A DNA stretch of 64,000 nucleotides from assembly GCF_022009635.1 (NCBI RefSeq), contig NZ_CP091716.1, positions 186,001-250,000 of the forward strand, read 5' to 3'. The notes beneath the pieces are model-generated. The model was not told the origin of the DNA and made no database searches. It was given only the letters and a program-made list of their open reading frames with translations. Positions 53,416 through 61,163 of the stretch are shown piece by piece. The stretch is from Variovorax paradoxus. GTDB taxonomy: Bacteria > Pseudomonadota > Gammaproteobacteria > Burkholderiales > Burkholderiaceae_C. Both the position numbers and the translations under genes were made by a program. Position 1 is the first letter of the stretch. Each line of letters starts with the position of its first letter.

Positions 53416-54369
53416 CTATACGCCTTGCGGGCCATCTATGTGATCTGTAGACGCCGTGAGTTTCATTGAGGCTCTTAATGCTCGTAGCTGCCTTACTTGC
53501 AGTTGAAATCTGTCTTCCACTTGTGCATAGGCGGCAGCTTTGCTAAGCAAAGTCTCGGCGACCTTCAAAGTGGTGCACGCGCTTGGCTTCTTCAAGGTTC
53601 GTATGGCATCCCATAACTCTCGATCGCGATAAGGTGGCACAGCTATTCGGTCACCGATGATCTGTACACCTGTCACTAGCTTCGGGTTGTTTGGCGCATA
53701 CAGGCGAGCCCTGTGATATTCGAAGCCGTGACGGTGGACGATTTTCTTCACCTCCCATAGAAAGCCGGCCGTTGCTCGCGTCCCCGACCACGTTAGATCG
53801 TCAACGTAATAAGTATCCTTGATGCTGTATTCGAGGGCGCGGGCGTGAAGCTCATCAAACATCGGTTTGGCCGAGAAGAACGCGAGAAGTTGACTCACGC
53901 GACTGCCAATGGCGAGATGGCCGCGTGCGGTGCAAAGCTTTGCGAGAAGGCTTGCAACATCGGGACTGCATCTCATGACATCTTGGAAGAATCTGTAAAC
54001 GCGTGCAGAAGAAACCGCCGCATAAAACTTCTTGATATCGAGCTTGATCAGCCAAACAGCTCCGGCGTGGACTTGCGCATTCGTGATGTAAGAACGCTGC
54101 TTGCGCCCTGAGTGCAGATAGTCTGGCTTTTCGATCCGATCCAGCAACTGATAGATCCTGCGTTGGACGTTCTCCAGCGCTGGTTTGGGCACTTCCAAGG
54201 ATCGCTCCTTGTTGGCATGCATCGTTTTCTTGGAGCGATAGTTGTCAGTCCGATTGGCCAATGCTTGCAATCGAGACAAATCCCAAAAAAGCAGCTTTGC
54301 CAGCTTGCGCTTGCTCTCAAGTTTGTAGAGCGGGCTCTGGTCCAGTTGATAGCCTTTTGCCGTAGACAT
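53416..54369 (-). CDS. Retron-type reverse transcriptase
   Basis: A 317-residue reverse transcriptase. Catalytic aspartates are D111 in IKLDIKKFY and D190/D191 in the YVDD box. Both retron-specific motifs are present: NAxxH as NAQVH at 97-101 and VTG at 232-234. The segment that is usually LPxGxPxS reads LAIGSRVS (152-159), a departure at three conserved positions. The start MSTAKGY follows AGGTGG; earlier codons give unrelated residues. Base composition is clearly AT-richer than both neighbours, and no maturase or integrase domain is present. No separate effector gene is visible. Confidence 0.87.
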   Translation of the reverse strand: MSTAKGYQLDQSPLYKLESKRKLAKLLFWDLSRLQALANRTDNYRSKKTMHANKERSLEVPKPALENVQRRIYQLLDRIEKPDYLHSGRKQRSYITNAQVHAGAVWLIKLDIKKFYAAVSSARVYRFFQDVMRCSPDVASLLAKLCTARGHLAIGSRVSQLLAFFSAKPMFDELHARALEYSIKDTYYVDDLTWSGTRATAGFLWEVKKIVHRHGFEYHRARLYAPNNPKLVTGVQIIGDRIAVPPYRDRELWDAIRTLKKPSACTTLKVAETLLSKAAAYAQVEDRFQLQVRQLRALRASMKLTASTDHIDGPQGV

Positions 54370-54845
54370 GTCCACCTGACCTGTACAGAGAGCGCGACGC
54401 GCTAACACAGCCAAGCACCGCATGGTTTGTTGTCCATGCGTCGAGTGCACGGATCAGAGGTCATCCGTAGCAAACTCCCGATATCAAGAAGCGCACAGAT
54501 GAGTCTGATTACCCAAATGACGCATTGAACTATCGGGAAGCTCATACGCTTCCGTGATGCCCGCTGGCGACTTGGGCGCCTATGCTTTTTCTTTGCCACT
54601 TCATGGCTCCTTTCTCAAAGCGGACCTCGCGACATGCGAGGCCTCTCGTCAGCCCTGAGAAAGTGGGAGAGCGCCAGCAGTTTTTACCTCTGGGCCGCCA
54701 GTGTCGCTTCAGACTCGTATGAAGCGTGCTGCCTAGGCACGACAAGCTCACAAGGCTGGCTCTTCTTGAAAGAGAGATCCAAGTAAGCGCGGCGTGCCCA
54801 GCAGATGTCAGAAATCTTTCGATTTCCACGAGCCACGTTTCCATG
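54370..54845 (-). ncRNA. Candidate retron msr-msd leader, boundaries unresolved
   Basis: The untranslated region upstream of the reverse transcriptase is rich in inverted repeats: 54419-54425/54434-54440 (CGCATGG), 54449-54454/54463-54468 (ACGGAT), 54476-54483/54531-54538 (TCCCGATA), 54536-54541/54548-54553 (GGAAGC), 54610-54617/54656-54663 (CTTTCTCA) enclosing a CCTCGC/GCGAGG stem, and 54811-54826 (GAAATC with a GAAA loop). Retron template RNAs lie directly upstream of the enzyme gene, so this is the expected place. I could not assign the a1/a2 arms or the branching G with confidence. Confidence 0.5.
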
Positions 54846-54997
54846 ACTCCGTTTTTGACTTAACACCCTTTAGCCCAAGCGATTGGAAATCTACATGTAC
54901 TTGGTGCGCCATACAAGAGGGATTTCCGTAGCAGATCGCCATCCAAAGCCCCGCTTCTTCAAAGGTCTGGAAGATCGTTTTCGGACGTTTTTTGTTT
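54846..54997. other. AT-richer intergenic sequence, no gene seen
   Basis: Between the retron leader and the Rrf2 operator there is no open frame with a plausible ribosome-binding site. It probably holds the minus-strand promoter of the retron and the plus-strand promoter of the Rrf2 gene, but clear -35/-10 pairs could not be assigned. Confidence 0.4.
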
Positions 54998-55018
54998 ATG
55001 CAACTAATAATGTTGCAT
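54998..55018. promoter_or_regulatory. Palindromic operator over the Rrf2 start codon
   Basis: ATGCAAC-TAATAAT-GTTGCAT is a perfect 7-bp inverted repeat with a 7-nt AT-rich centre. It overlaps the start codon of the Rrf2 gene (55017). The centre TAATAAT itself resembles a -10 box. Confidence 0.7.
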
Positions 55019-55478
55019 GAAACGAGACAGCAAGCTTTCAGGCGTTCTCCACGTGCTGCTGCACATGGCCGAGATGGAGGGGCCGGTCACCTCCGAGTTG
55101 CTCGCGGTCGCGATGCATACCAACCCGGTCGTCATCCGTCGCCTCATGGCGGGCCTTCGGCAGGCGGGGTTCGTGAGTTCGGCCAAGGGCCACGGCGGCG
55201 GATGGGTGCTGTCGTGCTCGCTCTCGGCGGTCACGCTGGGCGACGTGCACAACGCCGTCGGTGCCCCCGCGCTGCTGGCCATGGGCAACCGCACCGAAAG
55301 CCCGGGCTGCATCGTCGAGCAGGCGGTGAATGCCGCGCTCGACGGCGTGTGCGAGGAGGCCGAGGCGCTGCTGCTCAGACGTTTCAACAGCATCACGCTG
55401 GCCGATCTTTCCAGGGACTTTCACCGCCGCATGACGGGCGGCGGCTTCACTTCAAAGGACATTGAACATGCGCTATGA
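55017..55478 (+). CDS. Rrf2-family transcriptional regulator
   Basis: A 153-residue Rrf2 protein. The winged HTH spans about 5-65 ([46 protein letters not shown]), with the wing in [13 protein letters not shown]. It has a single Cys (in SPGCIVEQ) in the region where Fe-S-binding members carry three cysteines, so it is unlikely to hold a cluster. No Shine-Dalgarno precedes the ATG, and the palindrome 54998-55018 covers it. It overlaps the downstream oxidoreductase by 11 nt, which is its probable target. Confidence 0.88.
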   Translation: MKRDSKLSGVLHVLLHMAEMEGPVTSELLAVAMHTNPVVIRRLMAGLRQAGFVSSAKGHGGGWVLSCSLSAVTLGDVHNAVGAPALLAMGNRTESPGCIVEQAVNAALDGVCEEAEALLLRRFNSITLADLSRDFHRRMTGGGFTSKDIEHAL

Positions 55479-56370
55479 CGTTCTGGTGGTGGGCGGCAGC
55501 TTTGCCGGCCTTTCCGCCGCGATGCAACTGGCCCGCGCACGCCGAAAGGTGTGCGTGGTCGACGCGGGCGCGCCGCGCAACCGCTTTGCCGCGGCGTCGC
55601 ACGGCTTCTTCGGGCAGGACGGCACGCCGCCGCTGAAGATGGTCGCCGACGCGCGCGACAAACTGCTCGCATATCCGACGGTCGTCTTCGTCAAGGCCGG
55701 CGTGACGGCGGCGAACGCCGATGACGAAGGTGGTTTCACGGTGTCGCTGGACAACGGCGAACAGCTCTCGACCCGCAAGCTGCTGCTGTCGTACGGCGTG
55801 CAGGACGGCCTGCCGGACATTCGCGGCATCGGTGAGCGTTGGGGCAAGAGCGTGCTGCACTGTCCTTACTGCCACGGCTACGAGTTCGGCGATCGCCAGT
55901 TGGGTTTGCTCTTTCACGCGGGCGGTCCGCCGGACCACGCATTGCTGATCGCCGAGTGGGGCCCGACCACGCTCTTCCTGAACGGCGGCAGAGGGCCCGA
56001 TGCGGAGGTTCGCGCCAGGCTGCAAGCGCGCGGCGTGACCGTCGAGCCGGGACGCATCGTTGCCCTGGAAGGCGCGGCGACGGACCTGGCCGGCGTGCGC
56101 CTGGAGGACGGCAGGCTCGTGCCGGTCGAGGCGCTGTTCGTGGCGCCGCACACGCGGCCCGCCAGCCCGCTGGCCGAACATCTCGGCTGCGCCTTCGACG
56201 ACGGCCCGATGGGCCAGGTGCTGCGCGTCGATGCCATGAAGATGTCGACGGTGCCCGGCGTCTACGCGGCGGGCGATCTTGCGATGGCGTTTTCCAATGC
56301 CACGCTGGCGTCGGCGGACGGGTTGATGGCCGGCGTGTCGATCCACCGGTCGCTGGTCTTCGGGGTCTGA
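55468..56370 (+). CDS. Thioredoxin-reductase-like FAD/NAD(P) oxidoreductase
   Basis: A 300-residue flavoprotein of the thioredoxin-reductase class. The FAD motif [10 protein letters not shown] is at 9-18, the redox-active dithiol CPYC at 132-135 (in [10 protein letters not shown]), and the C-terminal FAD motif is VYAAGDLA. The CPYC is where TrxB has CATC, so it could reduce a small disulfide or a dedicated partner. Co-transcribed with the Rrf2 gene (11-nt overlap), a pairing often linked to thiol or electrophile stress. Confidence 0.88.
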   Translation: MRYDVLVVGGSFAGLSAAMQLARARRKVCVVDAGAPRNRFAAASHGFFGQDGTPPLKMVADARDKLLAYPTVVFVKAGVTAANADDEGGFTVSLDNGEQLSTRKLLLSYGVQDGLPDIRGIGERWGKSVLHCPYCHGYEFGDRQLGLLFHAGGPPDHALLIAEWGPTTLFLNGGRGPDAEVRARLQARGVTVEPGRIVALEGAATDLAGVRLEDGRLVPVEALFVAPHTRPASPLAEHLGCAFDDGPMGQVLRVDAMKMSTVPGVYAAGDLAMAFSNATLASADGLMAGVSIHRSLVFGV

Positions 56371-56415
56371 AAGAACTTTTTTCACGGATTCGGCAAAACC
56401 CGTCAAAAAGCACCC

Positions 56416-56421
56416 TATAAT
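56416..56421 (+). promoter_or_regulatory. -10 box of the tRNA-Gly promoter
   Basis: A perfect TATAAT lies 12 nt before the tRNA. No good -35 hexamer is seen at 17 nt upstream. Confidence 0.6.
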
Positions 56422-56433
56422 CTGAGGCTCGAC

Positions 56434-56509
56434 GCGGGAATAGCTCAGTTGGTAGAGCGCAACCTTGCCAAGGTTGAGGTCGAGAGTTCGAGACTCTTTT
56501 CCCGCTCCA
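56434..56509 (+). tRNA. tRNA-Gly (anticodon GCC)
   Basis: A 76-nt cloverleaf with acceptor GCGGGAA/TTCCCGC, D-loop AGCTCAGTTGGTAGAGC, anticodon arm AACCTTGCCAAGGTT with anticodon GCC, T-arm GAGAGTTCGAGACTC and an encoded 3' CCA. The T-loop reads TTCGAGA. It reads GGC/GGU codons. Immediately followed by a terminator. Confidence 0.98.
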
Positions 56510-56520
56510 AATCGTAGAGA

Positions 56521-56550
56521 AAAGGCCACCCAATCGGGTGGCCTTTTTTT
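56521..56550. terminator. Terminator after tRNA-Gly
   Basis: An 11-bp stem AAAGGCCACCC / GGGTGGCCTTT with a 4-nt loop is followed by seven T residues in total. On the opposite strand it also ends in a short T run and may serve the convergent fumarylacetoacetase operon. Confidence 0.92.
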
Positions 56551-56582
56551 CGTTGGGCGATTCGATTCGACGACGGCCTGTC

Positions 56583-57908
56583 TCAGCTCCTGGCCGCCAG
56601 CACCGTCCCCCGACTCTCCCCGAACCCGATGCGCGCATGCCCTGGCTTCTCGCACCAGCCGCGCAGCAGTACCGCGTCGCCGTCCTCGAGAAAACCGCGC
56701 TGCTCGCCGTTGGCCAGCGTCACCGGGTTTTGCGCGGCGCGTGTCAGCTCGATGATCGCGCCGGCCTCGCCTTCGCCCGGCCCCGAGATCGTGCCGCTGC
56801 CGAACAGGTCGCCCGGGTTCAGGCTGCAGCCGCCCATGGTGTGATGCGTCACCATCTGCGCCACGCTCCAGTACTGATGCTTGAAGCTGGTGGACGACAG
56901 GCGCGACGGCCCGGTCTTCTCCTTGCGGGCCTTCTCGCTTTCGAGCCAGACCTCCAGCCGGATGTCGAGCGCGCCGCTTTCGCGATTGGCCGCGTTCTCC
57001 AGGTAGGCCAGCGGCTGGGGCTCGTTCGCCGGTCGCGTCCACGCTTGCCGATAAGGCGCGAGCGCCTCCATCGTCACGATCCACGGCGAGATCGTGGTCG
57101 CGAAATTTTTCGCGAGGAACGGCCCGAGCGGCGCCATCTCCCAGAACTGGATGTCGCGCGCCGACCAGTCGTTGAGCAGGCAGATGCCGAAGATGTGTTC
57201 CTCCGCGCGCTCCAGCGCAATGGGCTCGCCCTGCGCGTTGCCCGTGCCGATCCACACGCCCAGTTCCAGCTCGTAGTCGAGCCGCGCGCAGGCCTGGTAG
57301 GTGGGCGCCTTCGCGCCGGGCGCCATCGCCTGGCCCATCGGCCGGTGGAAGCGCTGGCCGCTCACGCCGATGGTCGACACGCGACCGTGGTACGCCGTCG
57401 GGATCCAGCGGAAGTTGGGCGTCACGTCGCCATCGGGATTCATCAGCCGGCTGATGTTCAGCGCGTGATCGATGGAGGTGTAGAAGTCGGTGTAGTCGCC
57501 GATGCGCGCTGGCACGGTGTATTCGGCGTCGGCCTGCGGCACGAGGCATTCGCGCACCGCCTGCACCGTGGCGACGGGCGCGTCGTTCTTCAGCAGGTCG
57601 AAGAGCGCATGGCGCAGCGCCTTCCATGGGTTGGCGCCGAGCGCGAAGAAATCATTCAGCGCGGGCTGCGCGGCCGCGCGTGCCGCCTGCAGCGCAAGGC
57701 CCTCGAGTTGCTCGCGCGCGGCCAGCGCCGCGAGGTCCAGCACCTGGTCGCCGATGGCGACGCCGCCGCGAAAGCTCTCGTCGCTCCCCGCGCGACGGAA
57801 CACCGCATGCGGCAGGTTCTGGATCGGGAAATCGCCGCCCGCCGCATTGGCCGATTCGACCCAGCTGCGTGCATGAACGTCGTGCGTGTGGTTGAGTGCA
57901 ATGCTCAT
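56583..57908 (-). CDS. fahA: Fumarylacetoacetase
   Basis: A 441-residue fumarylacetoacetate hydrolase, which cleaves fumarylacetoacetate to fumarate and acetoacetate at the end of homogentisate breakdown. The N-terminal SH3-like domain is followed by the catalytic domain with NFRWIPTAYHGR, YELELGVWIGTGN, LLNDWSARDIQFWE and GGCSLNPGDLFGSGTISG. It starts 10 nt after the cyclase-family gene, so it is the last gene of the TetR-transporter operon. No homogentisate dioxygenase is in the window. Confidence 0.95.
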   Translation of the reverse strand: MSIALNHTHDVHARSWVESANAAGGDFPIQNLPHAVFRRAGSDESFRGGVAIGDQVLDLAALAAREQLEGLALQAARAAAQPALNDFFALGANPWKALRHALFDLLKNDAPVATVQAVRECLVPQADAEYTVPARIGDYTDFYTSIDHALNISRLMNPDGDVTPNFRWIPTAYHGRVSTIGVSGQRFHRPMGQAMAPGAKAPTYQACARLDYELELGVWIGTGNAQGEPIALERAEEHIFGICLLNDWSARDIQFWEMAPLGPFLAKNFATTISPWIVTMEALAPYRQAWTRPANEPQPLAYLENAANRESGALDIRLEVWLESEKARKEKTGPSRLSSTSFKHQYWSVAQMVTHHTMGGCSLNPGDLFGSGTISGPGEGEAGAIIELTRAAQNPVTLANGEQRGFLEDGDAVLLRGWCEKPGHARIGFGESRGTVLAARS

Positions 57909-57918
57909 GGACGGAACC

Positions 57919-58725
57919 TCACACCGAGGCCATCAACGCGTCGTCGAAGATCGCGACCGCGCGCGTCCAACCGGCGGATGCACCGCGAATCTTGTGTGGG
58001 AAGCAGCTGATGAAAAAGCCGGTGGGCGGCAGCGCCTCCAGGTTGTGCAGCTTCTCGATGTGGCAATAGCCGATGTCGCGCCCGGCCTTGTGGCCTTCCC
58101 AGATCAGCGATGCGTCGTGCGTCTCGCCGTACTTCTTGGCGGTGTGCACGAAGGGCGCGTCCCAGCTCCATGCGTCGGTGCCCGTGAGGCGCACGCCGCG
58201 CTCCAGCAGATACATGGTCGCTTCATAGCCCATGCCTGCGCCGGCCGACACATAGTCGGGGTTGCCATAGCGCGAACCGGCGCGCGTGTTGACAACCACG
58301 ATCTCCAGCGGGCTCAGCGTGTGGTCGATGCGCTTCAGCTCGGCCTCGACGTCGGCGGCCGTGACCACGTAGCCGTCGGCGAAATGGCGAAAGTCGAGCT
58401 TCACGCCCGGCTGGAAGCACCATTCGAGCGGCACGTCGTGGATCGCAATGGCGGGCTTCTTTTCTCCCAGCGCCTTGTCCATCGTCGAGTGGAAGTGATA
58501 GGGCGCATCGAGGTGCGTGCCGTTGTGCGTGGACAGCTGCACCAGCTCCACCGCCCAGCCCTCGCCGTCGGGCAGGTCTTCCTTCTTGAGGCCCGGGAAG
58601 AAGGGCTCGATCTGCTCGTAGGTCTGCTCGTGCGTGAAGTACTGGATCTTGGGCGCGAAGGCCGGCGGGTCGGACAGCACGTCGTTCTCCAGGAAGATCG
58701 ACAAATCGACGAATTTGCGTGGCAT
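57919..58725 (-). CDS. Cyclase/arylformamidase-family hydrolase
   Basis: A 268-residue metal hydrolase of the cyclase family (PF04199), which includes kynurenine formamidase and isatin hydrolase. The metal motif HNGTHLDAPYHFH is present around residues 67-79, followed by VVNTRAGSRYG and TDAWSWDAPF. It is longer than kynurenine formamidases (about 210). AAGGAG precedes the ATG. Encoded between the two permeases and fahA, it probably acts on the imported compound. Substrate unknown. Confidence 0.85.
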   Translation of the reverse strand: MPRKFVDLSIFLENDVLSDPPAFAPKIQYFTHEQTYEQIEPFFPGLKKEDLPDGEGWAVELVQLSTHNGTHLDAPYHFHSTMDKALGEKKPAIAIHDVPLEWCFQPGVKLDFRHFADGYVVTAADVEAELKRIDHTLSPLEIVVVNTRAGSRYGNPDYVSAGAGMGYEATMYLLERGVRLTGTDAWSWDAPFVHTAKKYGETHDASLIWEGHKAGRDIGYCHIEKLHNLEALPPTGFFISCFPHKIRGASAGWTRAVAIFDDALMASV

Positions 58726-58766
58726 GGGAACTCCTTGTGGGGTGTTGGTGTTGGAAGAAGAAGGAA

Positions 58767-59546
58767 TCAGGGGTGCTGCCAGCGCAGCAGGCGCTGCTCG
58801 GCGAAGGCCAGCAGCGCATTGCTCGCGAAGCCGATGAGGCCGAGCAGCACGATGCCGGCGAACAGGTCGCTCGCGCGGAAAGCGCGCGCCGCCAGCAAGA
58901 TGGCCTGGCCCAGGCCGCTTTGCGAGGCGATCATTTCGCCCACCACCGCGACGATCAGCGCAATGGTCAGCGCCAGGCGCATGCCGGCCAGGATGTCGGG
59001 CATCGCATTGGGCAGGCCCATCTTCCAGATGTACGCCGCGCGCGACATCTGCAGGCAGCGCGCCACTTCCGACAGCCGCGGCTCCACGGCCGCGAAGCCG
59101 TGCACCGTGGCCAGCAGCACCGGCCACATCGCGCCGAAGGCGACCACGAAGAGCACCATGCCGGGGTTCAGCCCGAAGATCGAAATGGCCAGCGGCAGCA
59201 GCGCCGAAGCGGGCAGGGGGCGGATGAACTCTAGCGTCGGCTGCACCCAGGCGCGCACCGAGGGCGACACGCCGATGGCCGCGCCCAGCAGCACGCCGAA
59301 CAGCGAAGCGAGCAGCCAGCCTTCGATCATCCGGCCCACCGTGGCCTGCGTGAAGCCGAGCAGTTCGCCGTTGCCACCGGTGCCCGAGAGATTCAGCCCT
59401 TCGAGCAGGCTCGCGAAGGTAGCTTGCGGCGTGGGCAGGAACACGCGGCTGACCCAGCCCGCATTGCTGGCCACCCACCACAGCGCCACCAGCGCGAGCA
59501 GCACGCCCAGCGAGCCGAGCCGGTCCAGGTACGGGCGGGCCTTCAT
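58767..59546 (-). CDS. ABC permease, SsuC/TauC type (second)
   Basis: A 259-residue permease of the nitrate/sulfonate/taurine class with about six hydrophobic segments. The coupling region reads EVARCLQMSRAAYIWKMGLPNAMPDILAGMRLALTIALIVAVVGEM, the EAA-loop type signature. Its start overlaps the stop of the other permease by 4 nt (ATGA). Two different permeases in one operon suggest a heterodimeric pore. Confidence 0.9.
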   Translation of the reverse strand: MKARPYLDRLGSLGVLLALVALWWVASNAGWVSRVFLPTPQATFASLLEGLNLSGTGGNGELLGFTQATVGRMIEGWLLASLFGVLLGAAIGVSPSVRAWVQPTLEFIRPLPASALLPLAISIFGLNPGMVLFVVAFGAMWPVLLATVHGFAAVEPRLSEVARCLQMSRAAYIWKMGLPNAMPDILAGMRLALTIALIVAVVGEMIASQSGLGQAILLAARAFRASDLFAGIVLLGLIGFASNALLAFAEQRLLRWQHP

Positions 59547-60313
59547 GGCTGCACCCCCATGCGCCGCGCCACCATGCGCTGCAACAGCAGCATGCCCGCG
59601 TTGACCGCGAAGCCCACCACGCCGATCCAGCCCAGCCAGGCGAGCATCAGCGCGGGGTCGAAGCTCTGCTGCGCGATCATCATCGCGTAACCCATGCCGT
59701 TGGGGTTGGCCGCGATCTCCACCGTCACCGCCACCACCAGCGCCACAGCCACGCCCAGCCGCAGCGCGACGAACAGGCGCGGCACGATGGCCGGCAACAC
59801 GATCTTGAAGGCCCGCTCGCGCGCCGACAGACCCAGCACGCGGCTCACCTCCAGCAGCCGGGGCTCGACCTGCTGCACTGCCGCCTGCACCAGCACCAGC
59901 AGAGGCCAGAAGGTGGCGAAGGCGACGATGGCCAGTTCCATGCGCACGCCGAAGCCGAAGCCCAGCATCGCCAGCGGAATCAGCGCGACCGATGGCACCG
60001 GGCGCAGCACCTCGATGGACATCGACCCGAGCTGCGCCGCGCGGCGCGAAAGCCCGAGCACCAGGCCCAGTGCGATGCCGAGCACGGCACCAAGCAGCAG
60101 GCCCAGCGCGGCGGTGCCCAGCGTGAAGCCGGTGGCCTGCCAGAGCGAGCCGTCCATCGCCGCGCCCACGAAGGCCCTGGCCGCCGCGCTCGGCGGCGCG
60201 AGCGAGTCGCTGCCCAAGGCCGACGCGCGGCGTGCGTACCACTCGAAGGCGCCTATCAGCACCAGCGGCACCACCCACGGCCGTGCCCAGCGCAGGAGGC
60301 GGTTCTCAATCAT
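59543..60313 (-). CDS. ABC permease, SsuC/TauC type (first)
   Basis: A 256-residue permease with six hydrophobic segments. The coupling loop is EVSRVLGLSARERAFKIVLPAIVPRLFVALRLGVAVALVVAVTVEI. The start MIENRLL lies within the last codons of the ATPase gene (8-nt overlap). Together with the next permease, the ATPase and the receptor it forms a NitT/TauT-type importer. Confidence 0.9.
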   Translation of the reverse strand: MIENRLLRWARPWVVPLVLIGAFEWYARRASALGSDSLAPPSAAARAFVGAAMDGSLWQATGFTLGTAALGLLLGAVLGIALGLVLGLSRRAAQLGSMSIEVLRPVPSVALIPLAMLGFGFGVRMELAIVAFATFWPLLVLVQAAVQQVEPRLLEVSRVLGLSARERAFKIVLPAIVPRLFVALRLGVAVALVVAVTVEIAANPNGMGYAMMIAQQSFDPALMLAWLGWIGVVGFAVNAGMLLLQRMVARRMGVQP

Positions 60314-61163
60314 GGCCCTGCTCGATGAAAGCGAACAGCTCACGCCGCAACCGCAGGTACTCCGGATGCTCCTTGGTCGTGAGCTGGTCGCGCGGGCGCG
60401 GGATCTTCACGTCGATCATCCGCGCGAGGCTGGGACGGCCCGGGCCGGGGTTGGCCTGCAGCGCGATCACGCGGTCTCCGAGGTAGATCGCCTCTTCCAG
60501 GTCGTGCGTGACGAACAGCACCGTAAGCCCGTCGTCGCGCACCAGCCGTGCCAGCTCGTCCTGCAGGCTCTGGCGCGTGAGCGCGTCCAGCGCGCCGAAG
60601 GGCTCGTCCATCATCATCAGCTCGGGCTTCTGCGCCAGGCAGCGGGCGATCTGCGCGCGCTGCTGCATGCCGCCCGACAGCTGCACCGGAAACTTGTGCG
60701 CATGCTTCGCGAGGCCGACCTTGCCGAGCACATCGGCGATGCGCGGCGCGCGCTGGGCCACCGGCACGCCCGCGGCTTCCAGCGCCAGGCTCACGTTGCC
60801 CTCCACCGTGCGCCAGGGCAGCAGCGCGCGGCCGTAGTCCTGGAACACGAAAGCCACTTCGCGCGAGGGCTCGGTCATCTTCACGCCGTTGCGCCGCACT
60901 TCGCCAGCGCTGGCCATTACGAGCCCGCTGGCCGCGCGCAGCAGCGTGGTCTTTCCGCAGCCGCTGGGGCCGACGATGCAGACGAACTCGCCGCGCGCCA
61001 CGTCGAACGATGTGGGCGAGAGAATCTCGCGCCCACCCAGGCGGATGGTCACGCCGTCGAAGCGCAGGAAAGGGGTGGCTTGCATCGTGGGGCTGGCTGG
61101 CGAATGGAAGGCGGCGGCCTGAAGCGCGGCGCGCGCGGTGACGGGGGCTGGCGCGGAGATCAC
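60306..61163 (-). CDS. ABC ATPase, SsuB/TauB type
   Basis: A 285-residue ATPase. Walker A is GPSGCGKTT, the signature LSGGMQQRAQIARCLA, and Walker B LMMMDEPFGALDALTR, followed by the switch His in VTHDLEEAIYL. The GTG start at 61163 overlaps the receptor stop by 4 nt (GTGA). An internal ATG at 61085 gives a more standard N-terminus but lacks a ribosome-binding site, so a roughly 26-residue Ala-rich extension is accepted with some doubt. Confidence 0.88.
   Translation of the reverse strand: MISAPAPVTARAALQAAAFHSPASPTMQATPFLRFDGVTIRLGGREILSPTSFDVARGEFVCIVGPSGCGKTTLLRAASGLVMASAGEVRRNGVKMTEPSREVAFVFQDYGRALLPWRTVEGNVSLALEAAGVPVAQRAPRIADVLGKVGLAKHAHKFPVQLSGGMQQRAQIARCLAQKPELMMMDEPFGALDALTRQSLQDELARLVRDDGLTVLFVTHDLEEAIYLGDRVIALQANPGPGRPSLARMIDVKIPRPRDQLTTKEHPEYLRLRRELFAFIEQGHD

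Noticed and set aside
54390..54800. CCGCGCTTAC near 54787 pairing with GTTAGCGCG near 54400 as retron a1/a2 arms
   Set aside because: Only about nine pairs with a mismatch, and a separation of nearly 400 nt, longer than usual retron RNAs. Chance pairing in GC-rich sequence is likely.
54542..54844. A 100-codon minus-strand open frame upstream of the reverse transcriptase, a possible retron effector
   Set aside because: Its GGAG lies only 2 nt from the ATG, the product has no recognisable pattern, and the region is packed with inverted repeats better explained as RNA structure.
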